Assembly (NCBI GenBank): GCA_018827205.1
Contig: JAHJXZ010000276.1
Location: 1-34,207, forward strand
Length of the DNA stretch: 34,207 bases
From: Gammaproteobacteria bacterium
GTDB taxonomy: Bacteria > Pseudomonadota > Gammaproteobacteria > Pseudomonadales > Pseudomonadaceae
Direction of reading: 5' to 3'
Positions 1-8,458 of this stretch are shown in pieces (positions within the stretch are counted from its first letter, which is position 1; the number at the start of each line of letters is the position of its first letter). The position numbers and the translations under genes were made by a program. The notes under the pieces are model-generated. The model did not search any database. It was not told the DNA's origin and saw only the letters and a program-made list of their open reading frames with translations.

Positions 1-15
1 GGCAGGCAGGCTCAT
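1..15 (-). CDS. 5' end of next lld-operon gene, probably FAD-linked D-lactate dehydrogenase (partial)
   Basis: Only the first five codons are in the window, reading MSLPA on the minus strand. They are preceded at about 5 nt by a clear ribosome binding site (GGAG, minus strand, near 20-25) and lie 37 nt downstream of the lldD stop codon. In P. aeruginosa lldP and lldD are followed by a D-lactate dehydrogenase gene (lldE/dld2), and I recall its product beginning with a similar peptide. The existence of a start codon here is seen; the identity is inference from synteny. Confidence 0.5.
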
Positions 16-52
16 GCAGGCTCCGTAGTCAGATTCGGCGTCAGGTGCAGCG

Positions 53-1207
53 TCAGGACGCGGCGTGGTGCAGTTCGCGCACCAGCGAATCAGCAGTGAT
101 CTCGCTGATCGATTTGGCCCCGGTCAGCACCATGGCCACGCGCATTTCCTTCTCGATCAAATCCAGCAGGTTGCTCACGCCAGCCTCGCCGTCAGCGGCC
201 AGAGCGTAGATAAAAGCGCGGCCGAGCATCACCGTGTCGGCGCCTAGGGCAATCATGCGCACTACATCCAGGCCGGTGCGAATGCCCGAGTCGGCAAGAA
301 TCGCTAAGTCACCTTTGACCGCATCGGCAATCGCCGGCAGGGCGCGGGCGCTGGACATCACGCCATCCAGCTGGCGGCCGCCGTGGTTGGACACGACGAT
401 GCCGTCGGCACCGAAGCTCACCGCATCCTTGGCATCCTGCGGATCGAGGATGCCCTTGATCACCATCGGGCCGTCCCAGAATTCACGAATCCATTCCAGA
501 TCCTTCCAGCAGATCGACGGGTCGAAATTGTTGCCCAGCCAGCCGATATAGTCGGCCAGGCCTGTGGGGTTGCCCCGGTAGGCCGAGATATTGCCCAGAT
601 CGTGGGGCTTGCCCAGCAGGCCAACATCCCAGGCCCAGCGTGGGTGGGTCATGGCTTGCAGCATGCGCCGCAGCGGCGCGTTCGGGCCGCTCATGCCGGA
701 ATGGGCATCGCGGTAGCGCGCGCCGGGCACAGGCATATCCACGGTAAATACCAGGGTGGTGACGCCGGCTGCCTTGGCGCGCTCCAGGGCGTTTTTCATA
801 AAGCCACGGTCTTTCAGCACATACAGCTGAAACCACATCGGCCGGTCGATGGCCGGCGCGACTTCTTCAATCGGGCATACCGAAACGGTGGACAGAGTGA
901 AGGGGATGCCCTTGGCAGCGGCTGCCTTGGCGGCCTGCACTTCACCACGGCGGGCATACATACCAGTCAGGCCGACCGGGGCCAGGGCCACCGGCATGCT
1001 CAGGGTTTCGTTAAACAGGCGGGTTTCCAGGCTCAGTTCCGACATGTTGCGCAGCACGCGTTGGCGCAGGGCAATGTCCGCCAGGTCGGCGACGTTGCGC
1101 TTGAGCGTGTGCTCGGCATAGGCGCCGCCATCGATGTAGTGGAACAGAAACGGCGGCAGCCGGCGTTGGGCGGCGGCGCGGTAGTCGGTGGAGGCAGAAA
1201 TGATCAT
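53..1207 (-). CDS. lldD: L-lactate dehydrogenase (quinone), FMN-dependent
   Basis: Oxidises L-lactate to pyruvate and passes electrons to the quinone pool at the inner membrane. The product is 384 aa, the usual LldD length. It shows the family layout: an N-terminal segment with [14 protein letters not shown] (17-30), the FMN-barrel core, K251, and the active-site loop [10 protein letters not shown] (273-282) with catalytic His275 and Arg278. An in-frame GTG at 1273 would add 22 residues, but the ATG at 1207 starts the conserved [10 protein letters not shown] sequence and is the better start. The gene lies 75 nt downstream of lldP on the same strand, so the two are very likely cotranscribed and controlled by LldR from the operator at 3113-3133. 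I am confident of the family; glycolate or mandelate oxidase is much less likely given the lldP and lldR neighbours. Confidence 0.95.
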   Translation of the reverse strand: MIISASTDYRAAAQRRLPPFLFHYIDGGAYAEHTLKRNVADLADIALRQRVLRNMSELSLETRLFNETLSMPVALAPVGLTGMYARRGEVQAAKAAAAKGIPFTLSTVSVCPIEEVAPAIDRPMWFQLYVLKDRGFMKNALERAKAAGVTTLVFTVDMPVPGARYRDAHSGMSGPNAPLRRMLQAMTHPRWAWDVGLLGKPHDLGNISAYRGNPTGLADYIGWLGNNFDPSICWKDLEWIREFWDGPMVIKGILDPQDAKDAVSFGADGIVVSNHGGRQLDGVMSSARALPAIADAVKGDLAILADSGIRTGLDVVRMIALGADTVMLGRAFIYALAADGEAGVSNLLDLIEKEMRVAMVLTGAKSISEITADSLVRELHHAAS

Positions 1208-1282
1208 GGAGTCACCCAGGTGGAGAATGAGGGTTGTTACAACGCTCGGGCGCGCGGTTTGGCTCGCGCCCACGAACGCTTA

Positions 1283-2977
1283 TCAGCCTGCCATCAGCGG
1301 GTCGCTAATGCCCAGCACATACACGGCAAACAGCGCGATCAGGCCGGTAAACAGCACGTAGTAAAGGGTCGGCCAGACGGTCTTGCGCAGGATGCTGCCC
1401 TCGCGGCCCAGCAGGCCAACCGTGGCCGAAGCCGCGACGACGTTATGAATTGCCACCATATTGCCGGCGGCCGCGCCAATTGCCTGCACCGCCACAATCA
1501 GCGCACTGGAAATGCCCAGGCTGCTGGCCACGCCGAACTGGAACTGGCTGAACATCATATTGCTGACGGTGTTGGAACCGGCAATAAACGCGCCCAAGGC
1601 GCCCACGCTTGGCGCCAGCAACGGGTAGATACCGCCCACGCTGTCGGCCGCCCAGCGCGCCATCAGGATCGGCATGCTCGACAGCTCGGCGGCGTTGACC
1701 CCGGAGTTGATCAGGATGCGCACCATCGGCACGGTAAACAGCAGCACGAAGCCGGCGCTCAGCAGCACGCCCGACGACTCCTTCACGGCGCTGCCCAATT
1801 CGCGCAGCTTCATGCCGTGGAAGAAGAAGGTGGCAAGCACCACGGTGACCAGAATCCCACCCGGCAGGTACAGCGGCTGGAAGTTGGCACTGACACCGGT
1901 TTCGCCGAGTAGATCGGGGAAGTTCAGCATCACCGCTTTCAGTGCGGCGCTCACCTCGGGGAATACCCGGCTGATCACCAGCAGAACGCCAACAAGTACG
2001 TAAGGCAGCCAGGCGCGCAGGGCGCTCATCGGCTTGGCGGTGAGTTGGTCGAGTCTCATTTCTACGCTGCCCAGCCACTCGGCAGGCCATTTGTCCGCCG
2101 GGGCGAAATCCCAGGTGGTTTTTGGCAGCAGAAAGCCCATGCGCGCGGCGCTGGTGACAATCGCCAGGCCAATCAAGCCACCAGCTAAGGAAGGGAACTC
2201 TGGGCCGAGAAACACCCCGGTCAGCGCGTAGGGAATGGTAAACGCCAGGCCTGCGAAGATCGCGAATGGCAGTACTGCAAAGCCGGCTTTCCAGCTTTTC
2301 TCGGTGCCGAAGAAGCGCGTCAGCATCAGCACCATAATCAGCGGCATCACGGTGCCGACAATGGCGTGAACAATCGCCACTTCACTGGTGATCAACTGCA
2401 GAAACTGCGCCCAGGATGAACCTTGCTCAACCAGCTGTGCGCCAATGGTGGCTGAGTCCAGGCCGGTATTGACCCCAACGATGATCGGCGTACCCACCGC
2501 GCCGAACGACACCGGCGTGCTCTGTACCAGCATGCCGAGCATTACCGCAGCCATGGCTGGGAAGCCGATGGCGACGAGCAATGGCGCAGCGATGGCCGCG
2601 GGGGTGCCGAAGCCGGAAGCCCCTTCAATAAAACAGCCGAACAGCCAGGCAATGATGATTGCCTGAATGCGCCGGTCTGGACTGATGGTGGCAAAACCGG
2701 CGCGAATGGCAGTGATGCCGCCGGAGTGCTTGAGGGTGTTGAGCAGCAGAATCGCGCCGAAGATGATCCACAGCAGGCCGAGGGTAATCAGCAGACCTTG
2801 CACGGTGGAGGCCAGCACGCGGTTAAAACTCATATCCCAGGCAAATAGCGCAACGCCAGCGGTGAGCAGGTAGACCAGCGGCATGGCGTGCTTGGCTGGC
2901 CAGCGCAGACCGATCAGTAGAACGGCAGCCAGCAGAATTGGGGAAAAAGCCAGTAGGGCAAGAAGACCCGTCGACAT
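1283..2977 (-). CDS. lldP: L-lactate permease
   Basis: Inner-membrane lactate/proton symporter of the LctP family, 564 aa, the normal family length. The protein is almost entirely hydrophobic helices, more than a dozen by eye. It carries family-type segments such as LFGCFIEGASGFGTPAAIAA in the first third and GALGAFIAGSNTVSNMMF in the last third. The start ATG at 2977 has a strong ribosome binding site (AAGGAGA) at good spacing. It is the first gene of the lldP-lldD(-lldE) operon; its promoter region holds the perfect LldR-type palindrome. It supplies lactate to the LldD dehydrogenase encoded next. No sign of truncation. Confidence 0.95.
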   Translation of the reverse strand: MSTGLLALLAFSPILLAAVLLIGLRWPAKHAMPLVYLLTAGVALFAWDMSFNRVLASTVQGLLITLGLLWIIFGAILLLNTLKHSGGITAIRAGFATISPDRRIQAIIIAWLFGCFIEGASGFGTPAAIAAPLLVAIGFPAMAAVMLGMLVQSTPVSFGAVGTPIIVGVNTGLDSATIGAQLVEQGSSWAQFLQLITSEVAIVHAIVGTVMPLIMVLMLTRFFGTEKSWKAGFAVLPFAIFAGLAFTIPYALTGVFLGPEFPSLAGGLIGLAIVTSAARMGFLLPKTTWDFAPADKWPAEWLGSVEMRLDQLTAKPMSALRAWLPYVLVGVLLVISRVFPEVSAALKAVMLNFPDLLGETGVSANFQPLYLPGGILVTVVLATFFFHGMKLRELGSAVKESSGVLLSAGFVLLFTVPMVRILINSGVNAAELSSMPILMARWAADSVGGIYPLLAPSVGALGAFIAGSNTVSNMMFSQFQFGVASSLGISSALIVAVQAIGAAAGNMVAIHNVVAASATVGLLGREGSILRKTVWPTLYYVLFTGLIALFAVYVLGISDPLMAG

Positions 2978-3112
2978 GGTGGTCTCTCCTTAACGCTGCG
3001 CAATGCGCATGGGTGAGTGCGGATGCGCATCGGCATGCAGCGCTGCGGCGGGGGTAAGCAATAGAGCCGGCATAGGGAGACCTCATGGATTCTTGGAATT
3101 GTTTTTGTTTGG

Positions 3113-3133
3113 TTAATTGGTAATACCAATTAA
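3113..3133. promoter_or_regulatory. LldR operator (perfect 21-bp palindrome)
   Basis: Half-sites TTAATTGGTA and TACCAATTAA flank a single central A at 3123 and are exact inverse complements. The core AATTGGT-N3-ACCAATT is the GntR/FadR-type operator I know for LldR of Pseudomonas and related bacteria. It lies 136 nt upstream of the lldP start and 169 nt upstream of the lldR start, so one site may govern both divergent genes. In the family, L-lactate releases LldR from such sites. Confidence 0.85.
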
Positions 3134-3180
3134 CAAGACTGCGCGCTCAGGGTAAAAGTGTGGGCTCCAGCCTGTCAATT

Positions 3181-3227
3181 AGCTGCCTTACGACTTTGGT
3201 CGTAAAGCTGCGTCTTGCTAGGCAGCT
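3181..3227. repeat. Nested inverted repeats in the lldP-lldR intergenic region
   Basis: AGCTGCC (3181-3187) pairs with GGCAGCT (3221-3227). Inside it, TTACGAC (3188-3194) pairs perfectly with GTCGTAA (3199-3205) across the loop TTTG. No T-run follows, so it does not look like a terminator. It may be a second operator or part of the lldR 5' leader. Together with the LldR operator it accounts for the recognisable content of the 324-nt gap between lldP and lldR. Confidence 0.5.
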
Positions 3228-3301
3228 GAGGCGGCGATAGGCTTGCCGGCAGCGGGTCGCAAAGGCCCATGGCAGGTGGTCAAACCAATGGAGTGCGGGC
3301 T

Positions 3302-4078
3302 ATGGAAGTGGGATCGGTGCGTCAGCGCCGTTTGTCGGACGATATCGTCAGCCAACTGGAGACCATGATCCTCGAAGGCACGCTCAAGGCCGGCGAGCGC
3401 CTACCGGCGGAACGGGTGCTGGCCGAGCAGTTCGGCGTGTCGCGGCCGTCGCTACGTGAAGCGATTCAGAAACTGGCGGCCAAGGGCCTGCTGGTCAGCC
3501 GCCATGGTGGCGGTAACTATGTGGCCGAAACCCTGGGTTCGACTTTCAGCGATCCATTGTTACACCTGTTGGAAAGCAATCCCGAAGCGCAGCGCGATCT
3601 GCTGGAGTTTCGCCACACTCTGGAAGGATCCTGCGCCTTCTATGCTGCGCAACGCGCCACTGAACTGGATCGCCAGCGCCTGACCGATGCCTTTGCCGTG
3701 CTGCAGGATTGCTACAGCCGCAGCGGCAAGGTGACCCGCGCCGAAGAGGGCGCCGCCGATGCCAACTTCCATCTGGCAATTGCCGAGGCCAGCCACAACG
3801 CCGTGCTGCTGCACACCATCCGCGGGCTGTTCGACCTGCTCAAGCGCAACGTGGTGACCAATATCGGCGGCATGTATGCGCAGCGTGATGAAACCCGCGA
3901 CATGTTGATCGAACAGCACCGCACGCTGTACCAGGCGATTATCGAAGGCCGCGCCGAAGATGCCCGCACGCTGTCCAACCGGCATATCGATTATGTGCAG
4001 GAAGTGCTGGCCGAAGTGCAGCAGCAGGCGCGCCGCGAAGAGCGCGCCCTGCGCCGGGGTGTTAGCTCAACCCGTTAG
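3302..4078 (+). CDS. lldR: GntR/FadR-family regulator of lactate utilisation
   Basis: Transcription factor of 258 aa that by family represses lldPD in the absence of L-lactate. An N-terminal winged helix-turn-helix (about residues 8-75; LSDDIVSQLE, LPAERVLAEQFGVSRPSLRE) is followed by an all-helical FCD ligand domain containing the typical metal/ligand motif region FHLAIAEASHN and a C-terminal EQHRTLYQAI helix. I chose the ATG at 3302 because it has GGAG about 8 nt upstream and gives the usual length; an in-frame ATG at 3269 would add 11 residues without a better ribosome binding site. Divergent from lldP with the LldR palindrome between. Its stop codon overlaps the stop of the convergent sensor kinase gene by two bases (4076-4077). 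Confidence 0.93.
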   Translation: MEVGSVRQRRLSDDIVSQLETMILEGTLKAGERLPAERVLAEQFGVSRPSLREAIQKLAAKGLLVSRHGGGNYVAETLGSTFSDPLLHLLESNPEAQRDLLEFRHTLEGSCAFYAAQRATELDRQRLTDAFAVLQDCYSRSGKVTRAEEGAADANFHLAIAEASHNAVLLHTIRGLFDLLKRNVVTNIGGMYAQRDETRDMLIEQHRTLYQAIIEGRAEDARTLSNRHIDYVQEVLAEVQQQARREERALRRGVSSTR

Positions 4079-5547
4079 CGCTTGCGTGGTAGGCGCACCG
4101 CCACCACAAGGCCACCCAGGTGGGAGTCGCCCAGGCTGATGCTGCCGCGGTGTAGTTCTACCACGCGGCGTACGATGGACAACCCGAGTCCTGCCCCCTG
4201 GCCCGTGCCGAGGCGGTAGAAACGTTCGAAGAGTTTGTCGCGCTGCGCCTCGCTTACGCCAGGGCCGCTGTCCTGTACGCGCAACACAATGGCGTCGGGC
4301 TGGGCATCCAGCTGTACCTGAATGTGCCCGCCGTCGGGGGTGTACTGCACGGCATTGCTGACCAGGTTTTGCAGCAGGGTGCCCAGGCTCGGGCCGTCGG
4401 CCAGCAGGTGATAGTCCGCCAGGTCATCGGTGTCGAGATTGAGCTCCTGGTGCCGTTCCAGTGCCAGCGGGATCAGCTCTGCCAGCTCATTGCGCACATA
4501 GCCGAGCAGGTCCATTTCGCGCATGGCCAGCTGCACCACGTTGGGGTCTAGACGCGCCATTGTGAGCAGTTGCGCCACCACTCGGGTGGCGCGTTCCACG
4601 CCGCTGCCCAGCTGACGCAGAGCGTCGTCGCGGTCCTGCGGGTCGGGTGCTTCCAGCGCGTTCTGCGCGTGGATACGCAGAACGGCCAGCGGTGTGCGCA
4701 GTTCGTGGGCGGCGTCGGCAATAAAGCGCTTTTCCTGATCGAGTAGCTGATTGACCTGCATCAGCAAGCGGTTTATCGACGCTCCCATGGGCTCCAGTTC
4801 GTAGGGCAGGGGGCCAAACATCAGCGGCGCTAGGCTGTCCGGCGCGCGTGCTTTTATTGATTCAGCCATGCGCTGCAGAGGCTGCAGGCCCCAGCCGACC
4901 GCCAGCCAGAGCAACAGGGCCAACAGCGGTAGGCCAACCAGTAAGGGCAGTAGGCTGCGCTGGGCAATTTTGCTCGACAGTTCGCCGCGCACATCTTCAC
5001 GCTCACCCGCCAGTACCCAGTGATGGTCGACGTTGTCATGCAGGACAAAAACCCTCCAACGGTGCTCACCCAGGGTCAGGGTGTGATAGCCGCTGAGGTA
5101 TTTGGCCAGGCGGCTCAGGCGCGCGCTCAATGGTTCTTCTGCATTTGGCAGGCTGAGGCCGAGTTGGGCAATCATCTCCATCAACAGCCCTTTAGGGGCG
5201 CTGGCTGACTGGAACACCAACTCCCCATTGTCATCGAGCATCTGGAACGCCAGCTTACTTTCGTAGTCGTGGCCCAGGAGTCCCTCGAGGTTGCGTGAGC
5301 TGTGTTTGAGCAGCAGGGCTTCGTCCAGCGCGGCCTGCAGATCGCGGCGCGAGTCGTTGGACAGCTCGTGGCGGACCAGGCCCATGAGCATGCGAGAGGT
5401 CTGTGCCAGTTGAGCGTCGAACAGCTCTTCCACTTCATGGCTGGCATCGCTGTAAATCTTGTAGCTGATCAGGCTCAAACTCACGGTCAGCAGGGACAGC
5501 AGCAATACCAGTAAGCGCGCGCGAATCGAGTGCAACAACTTCGGCAT
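4075..5547 (-). CDS. Sensor histidine kinase, QseC/TctE/PmrB-like
   Basis: Membrane sensor kinase of 490 aa. One TM helix lies at about 9-29, followed by a roughly 165-residue periplasmic domain beginning with the 2CSK_N-like stretch SHEVEELFDAQLAQTSRML, and a second TM at about 198-222. A HAMP-like linker leads to the H-box FIADAAHELRTPL with phospho-acceptor His281, then N-box (LLQNLVSNAVQY) and G-boxes (DSGPGV, GLGLSIV). All catalytic motifs look intact. The ATG at 5547 lies one base after the response-regulator stop (TAACATG), which argues for translational coupling; a longer in-frame start at 5571 would lie inside the regulator gene and is unlikely. The signal is unknown; QseC, PmrB and TctE are all plausible relatives. 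Confidence 0.88.
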   Translation of the reverse strand: MPKLLHSIRARLLVLLLSLLTVSLSLISYKIYSDASHEVEELFDAQLAQTSRMLMGLVRHELSNDSRRDLQAALDEALLLKHSSRNLEGLLGHDYESKLAFQMLDDNGELVFQSASAPKGLLMEMIAQLGLSLPNAEEPLSARLSRLAKYLSGYHTLTLGEHRWRVFVLHDNVDHHWVLAGEREDVRGELSSKIAQRSLLPLLVGLPLLALLLWLAVGWGLQPLQRMAESIKARAPDSLAPLMFGPLPYELEPMGASINRLLMQVNQLLDQEKRFIADAAHELRTPLAVLRIHAQNALEAPDPQDRDDALRQLGSGVERATRVVAQLLTMARLDPNVVQLAMREMDLLGYVRNELAELIPLALERHQELNLDTDDLADYHLLADGPSLGTLLQNLVSNAVQYTPDGGHIQVQLDAQPDAIVLRVQDSGPGVSEAQRDKLFERFYRLGTGQGAGLGLSIVRRVVELHRGSISLGDSHLGGLVVAVRLPRKR

Positions 5548-5548
5548 G

Positions 5549-6205
5549 TTATTTATCCACCAAATAGCCAACGCCGCGCACGGTGCGGATCAGCTCGGGA
5601 AAGAACTTCTTGCGCAGGTGATGCACATGCACCTCCAGGGCATTGCTCTCCAGCTCTTCATCCCAGCCATAAAGCGCTTGCTGCAGCTTGTCGCGGGTCA
5701 TCACCCGGCCCGGCTGGGCGAGCAACTCGTGCAGCAGGAGGAATTCTTTGCGCGGTAAATTGATTGCCTGGCCCTGATAGCTGACGGCCTGGCTGACCGG
5801 GTCAAGGCTGATGCCGCGGTATTCCAGTGCCGGTTGCGGGCGGTTGAAACTGCGTCGCAGCAAAGCGCGCATGCGCGCTTTGAGCTCGGCGACATCGAAG
5901 GGTTTGACCAGGTAATCATCGGCCCCGGCATCCAGCCCGGCGATGCGATCACTGGTCGAGTCGCGGGCGGTCAGTACCAGTACCGGCACCGGGTTGGCAG
6001 CAGCACGTAGGTGCTTGAGTACTTGCAGGCCGTCCATGCGCGGCAGGCCAAGGTCGAGGATGGCCAGTTCGAAACTCTCGCTGGTCAGCGCATGCAGTGC
6101 ACTGCTGCCATCCTGTACCCAGTCGACGGTGTAGCCCTCGGGCTTGAGCGCGGTGCGAATCCCTTCGCCAAGGGCTTTGTCATCTTCGACCAGCAGAATA
6201 CGCAT
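5549..6205 (-). CDS. OmpR-family response regulator, QseB/PmrA-like
   Basis: Response regulator of 218 aa that acts with the kinase encoded immediately downstream. The receiver domain (1-115) has acidic residues E7/D8/D9, phospho-acceptor Asp51 in LAILDLGLPRMDG, a T in VLTARD and the conserved Lys in DYLVKPFD. The C-terminal winged helix has the OmpR-class motif ESNALEVHVHHLRKKF and ends RTVRGVGYLVDK, which is the QseB/PmrA subgroup pattern. It lies 139 nt downstream of the TPR gene on the same strand, separated by a stem-loop, so it may have its own promoter in 6206-6295 or be a read-through part of the preceding operon. Targets are not visible from the sequence. Confidence 0.9.
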   Translation of the reverse strand: MRILLVEDDKALGEGIRTALKPEGYTVDWVQDGSSALHALTSESFELAILDLGLPRMDGLQVLKHLRAAANPVPVLVLTARDSTSDRIAGLDAGADDYLVKPFDVAELKARMRALLRRSFNRPQPALEYRGISLDPVSQAVSYQGQAINLPRKEFLLLHELLAQPGRVMTRDKLQQALYGWDEELESNALEVHVHHLRKKFFPELIRTVRGVGYLVDK

Positions 6206-6295
6206 GCAGCCACTTCCTGTTTTTTATTCAAATGTGCGTGCTGAGACTAACAGACCCTTGCAAAGCCTAGGCGAGGAAGTCAAGGCTGTTTTGAA

Positions 6296-6329
6296 CACCT
6301 GATCGGCTCCACAAGGGACCGATCAGGTG
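6296..6329 (-). terminator. Stem-loop between TPR gene and response regulator
   Basis: CACCTGATCGG (6296-6306) pairs perfectly with CCGATCAGGTG (6319-6329) over a 12-nt loop. It lies just after the stop of the TPR gene on the minus strand. Only a poor T-tract follows (minus strand reads TTCAAAAC), so it may be a weak or Rho-assisted terminator, or an RNA-stabilising processing site partly separating the acyl-ligase operon from the two-component genes. Confidence 0.5.
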
Positions 6330-6344
6330 GGGTTTAGCGGCGTA

Positions 6345-6995
6345 TTACTTGAGCTCGGCGTTGACCTTGCTGAGTAGCGCCTGAATGTCCTGTTTACGGC
6401 CGGCATCGGCGGATAGGCGATTAGGGCGCGCCGGTGCTTGCAGGGCTTTTTCCAATGCCACTTTGGCTTCGGCATAGCGCTTGGCACGGGCCAGATAGTC
6501 GGCATAGAAGTAGTTGGGGTCGATGCCATCCGGATTGATGGCCAGGGCCTGCTTGAGCATGGCTTCGGCTTTTTCATCATCGCCAAAGCCGATTGGCCAG
6601 CCGGGCACTTGGTAATACAGGCTGCCGAGGCTGGTGTAGGCCGAGCCGGACAGCGCTTTGGGGTCCAGGGCCAGGCCTTGTTCCAGGCTGGCTTTAGCGT
6701 CCTTGACCAAGCCGAGTGCGCCCAGGCCACCTTTGGCGCCCGCGTAGGTGCTGAGGATTATGCCGTTCCAGATATGCAGCTCAGCGGCGTCTGGCTCGGC
6801 GCTGACGGCTTTTTGCGCTTGTTCGCTGAGGCTGGCAAAGGCTTTTTCGCGCTGCTCTTTAGGCACCTGATAATTGATCTCGGCCCAGCGGTCTTGCAGG
6901 CTTTGCAGTTGCGTCTGGCCTTGTTCGCTTAACGCGAAGGCGGGCAGGCTGGCGAAGCAGAGCAGGGCGCAGGCGGCGTTACGGATAGGGTTCAT
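6345..6995 (-). CDS. Secreted TPR protein, last gene of the acyl-ligase operon
   Basis: 216-aa protein with a Sec signal peptide (positively charged start, hydrophobic ACALLCFASLPAFA, cleavage likely after AFA near residue 21) and no lipobox, so probably periplasmic. The mature part consists of TPR-like helical pairs, visible as A-x3-L-x2-A-L-A-x2-P patterns (for example SLEQGLALDPKAL and MLKQALAINPDG). A start at 6995 is supported by AAGGAGC upstream. It begins only 9 nt after the SDR stop, so it is in the same operon. Periplasmic TPR proteins usually scaffold other proteins; the partner is unknown. Its presence suggests that the operon product acts at, or is exported to, the envelope. Confidence 0.8.
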   Translation of the reverse strand: MNPIRNAACALLCFASLPAFALSEQGQTQLQSLQDRWAEINYQVPKEQREKAFASLSEQAQKAVSAEPDAAELHIWNGIILSTYAGAKGGLGALGLVKDAKASLEQGLALDPKALSGSAYTSLGSLYYQVPGWPIGFGDDEKAEAMLKQALAINPDGIDPNYFYADYLARAKRYAEAKVALEKALQAPARPNRLSADAGRKQDIQALLSKVNAELK

Positions 6996-7004
6996 ACAGG
7001 CTCC

Positions 7005-7796
7005 TTAGGGTTTGCTGCGTGCAAAACGCTGAATAATCGGTAGTTGCTTGCGCAGGGCCTGGTCGACCACACGCGGCAGCAAGCTGTTGAGGCGTACGAA
7101 GAGTTTTTCCGGCCAGCCGAGGTAGCGCTCCTCCTCCTCGCGGCGGATGGCGGCCAGCAGTTGCAGGGCTACGCTGTGCGGGTCATCCATGGCGACATTG
7201 AGTTCGTCATTCATGGCCACCACGTTGGCGGCGTTCATGCTGGTTTGCGTCGCGCGCGGGGCGAAGTAGAGAACCTTCACTTGAGTGTCCGCCAGTTCAC
7301 GGCGCAGCGCCTCTGAGAAACCGCGCAGGGCGAACTTGCTGGCGCAATACGCGCTAAAGCCGGGGTAACCGATGGAGCCAAATGTCGAACCGAGATTGAC
7401 CACCAGCGCGCGGCCTTGCTGGCGCAGCATGGGCAGCAGGCGGTGGGTCAGTTGCAGCGTGGCGGTGACATTGAGGCCGATCAGATCAGCGATGGCCGTT
7501 TCATCATGCTGCTCGAGCAAACCGAAGTGATTGACCCCGGCGGCGTTGATCAGCGTATTGATGCCGCCGAAGCGCTGCGCGGCAGCAACCACGGCTTCAC
7601 GGCCACTGCGCTCGCGGATGTCGGCCTGTACCACCTGAACTTTGCCGCTTTGCGTCTGCGCCAGCGCCTGCAACGCCTCTGGCTGACGGCCGACCAGCAG
7701 TAACTGTGCCCCTTCGGCCAGTAAGGCACTGACCAACGCCTGGCCGATACCGCCGCTGGCACCGGTAATCACGGCGCGGCATTCAGAAAGTTTCAT
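7005..7796 (-). CDS. Short-chain dehydrogenase/reductase
   Basis: Classical SDR of 263 aa. The Rossmann nucleotide motif TGASGGIG is at 11-18, NAAG at 84-87, and the catalytic residues N109, S137, Y150 and K154 (YCASK) are all present. Arg37 in LLVGRQ after beta-2 favours NADP(H). The start ATG at 7796 has AGGAGC upstream, and the gene begins 8 nt after the diiron-oxidase stop, which indicates one transcript. By family it oxidises an alcohol or reduces a ketone/aldehyde; in this operon it could reduce the product of the ligase/oxidase steps. The substrate cannot be told from sequence. Confidence 0.88.
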   Translation of the reverse strand: MKLSECRAVITGASGGIGQALVSALLAEGAQLLLVGRQPEALQALAQTQSGKVQVVQADIRERSGREAVVAAAQRFGGINTLINAAGVNHFGLLEQHDETAIADLIGLNVTATLQLTHRLLPMLRQQGRALVVNLGSTFGSIGYPGFSAYCASKFALRGFSEALRRELADTQVKVLYFAPRATQTSMNAANVVAMNDELNVAMDDPHSVALQLLAAIRREEEERYLGWPEKLFVRLNSLLPRVVDQALRKQLPIIQRFARSKP

Positions 7797-7804
7797 CGAA
7801 GCTC

Positions 7805-8458
7805 CTATGCGCTCAGTGGCAGGCTGCGGAATATGTCGCCATACAGGCGATAGACGACTTTGGCGGTGTGTACCACCGCAGCCTTGTCATCATCATTGTC
7901 CAACTGGTTCATCAGTTTTTTGAAGAACTCGATGTGATCCAGGTCGAGGCTGCCGTGGGAACTCAGGTAGCTGAAGGCCTTGTTCGGCAGTTGCAGTTTG
8001 TCCTGAATCACGCCGGCCACTTGGGTGGCCAGGGCGATGCTGGTGCCTTCCAGCACATTGACCATGCCGAAGAAACTCACCGGGTTATGCCGGGCGATGC
8101 GGTCGTAGACGTAGCTGACCATCAATTCGGTCGACATATGCGGCAGGCCGTTACGTACGGCTTCCTTGTCCGCACCGCAGGCGGCGATGTCATTGAGGAC
8201 CCATTCCTGGTGACCTTTTTCTTCGTCGATGTACTCGGCGATGGCCTCGCGCAGCCACTCCAGGCGCTCCGGCAGGCGCGAACCGCAGGCCATCAGCAAG
8301 GGCACGGTGTGTTTGACGTGGTGATAGGCCTCGGTGAGAAAGGCGATGTAGCTGTTCAGGCTGACGGTGCCGGCCATGGCCTGGGCAATGATCGGAGCGC
8401 TGAGCAGGTAGTTGCGTTCAGCACTGGTTTGTTCGAGCAGGGATTCATAGAAGCTCAT
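7805..8458 (-). CDS. Heme-oxygenase-like diiron oxidase/oxygenase (HDO, TenA-like fold)
   Basis: 217-aa all-helical protein of the iron-containing redox enzyme family. Candidate metal ligands sit in the HDO order: E43 (TEAYHH), the ExxH pair E80/H83 (EEKGH), E137 (VLEGTS) and a DxxH pair D172/H175 (LDLDHIEF). Characterised HDOs include UndA (fatty acid decarboxylase), BesC and SznF, which use O2 to break C-C bonds or oxidise nitrogen, so an oxidative step on an acyl or amino substrate is plausible. The ATG at 8458 overlaps the ligase stop as TGATG, and GGAGA lies upstream, showing tight coupling to the ligase. A TTG three bases earlier is a poorer start. Family assignment is good; the reaction is unknown. 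Confidence 0.82.
   Translation of the reverse strand: MSFYESLLEQTSAERNYLLSAPIIAQAMAGTVSLNSYIAFLTEAYHHVKHTVPLLMACGSRLPERLEWLREAIAEYIDEEKGHQEWVLNDIAACGADKEAVRNGLPHMSTELMVSYVYDRIARHNPVSFFGMVNVLEGTSIALATQVAGVIQDKLQLPNKAFSYLSSHGSLDLDHIEFFKKLMNQLDNDDDKAAVVHTAKVVYRLYGDIFRSLPLSA

Noticed and set aside
383-1912. Long open frame of about 509 codons on the plus strand opposite lldD and lldP
   Set aside because: It runs antisense to two well-identified genes, has a low-complexity His/Gln/Ala/Gly-rich product and no family resemblance; typical of the complementary strand in GC-rich DNA.
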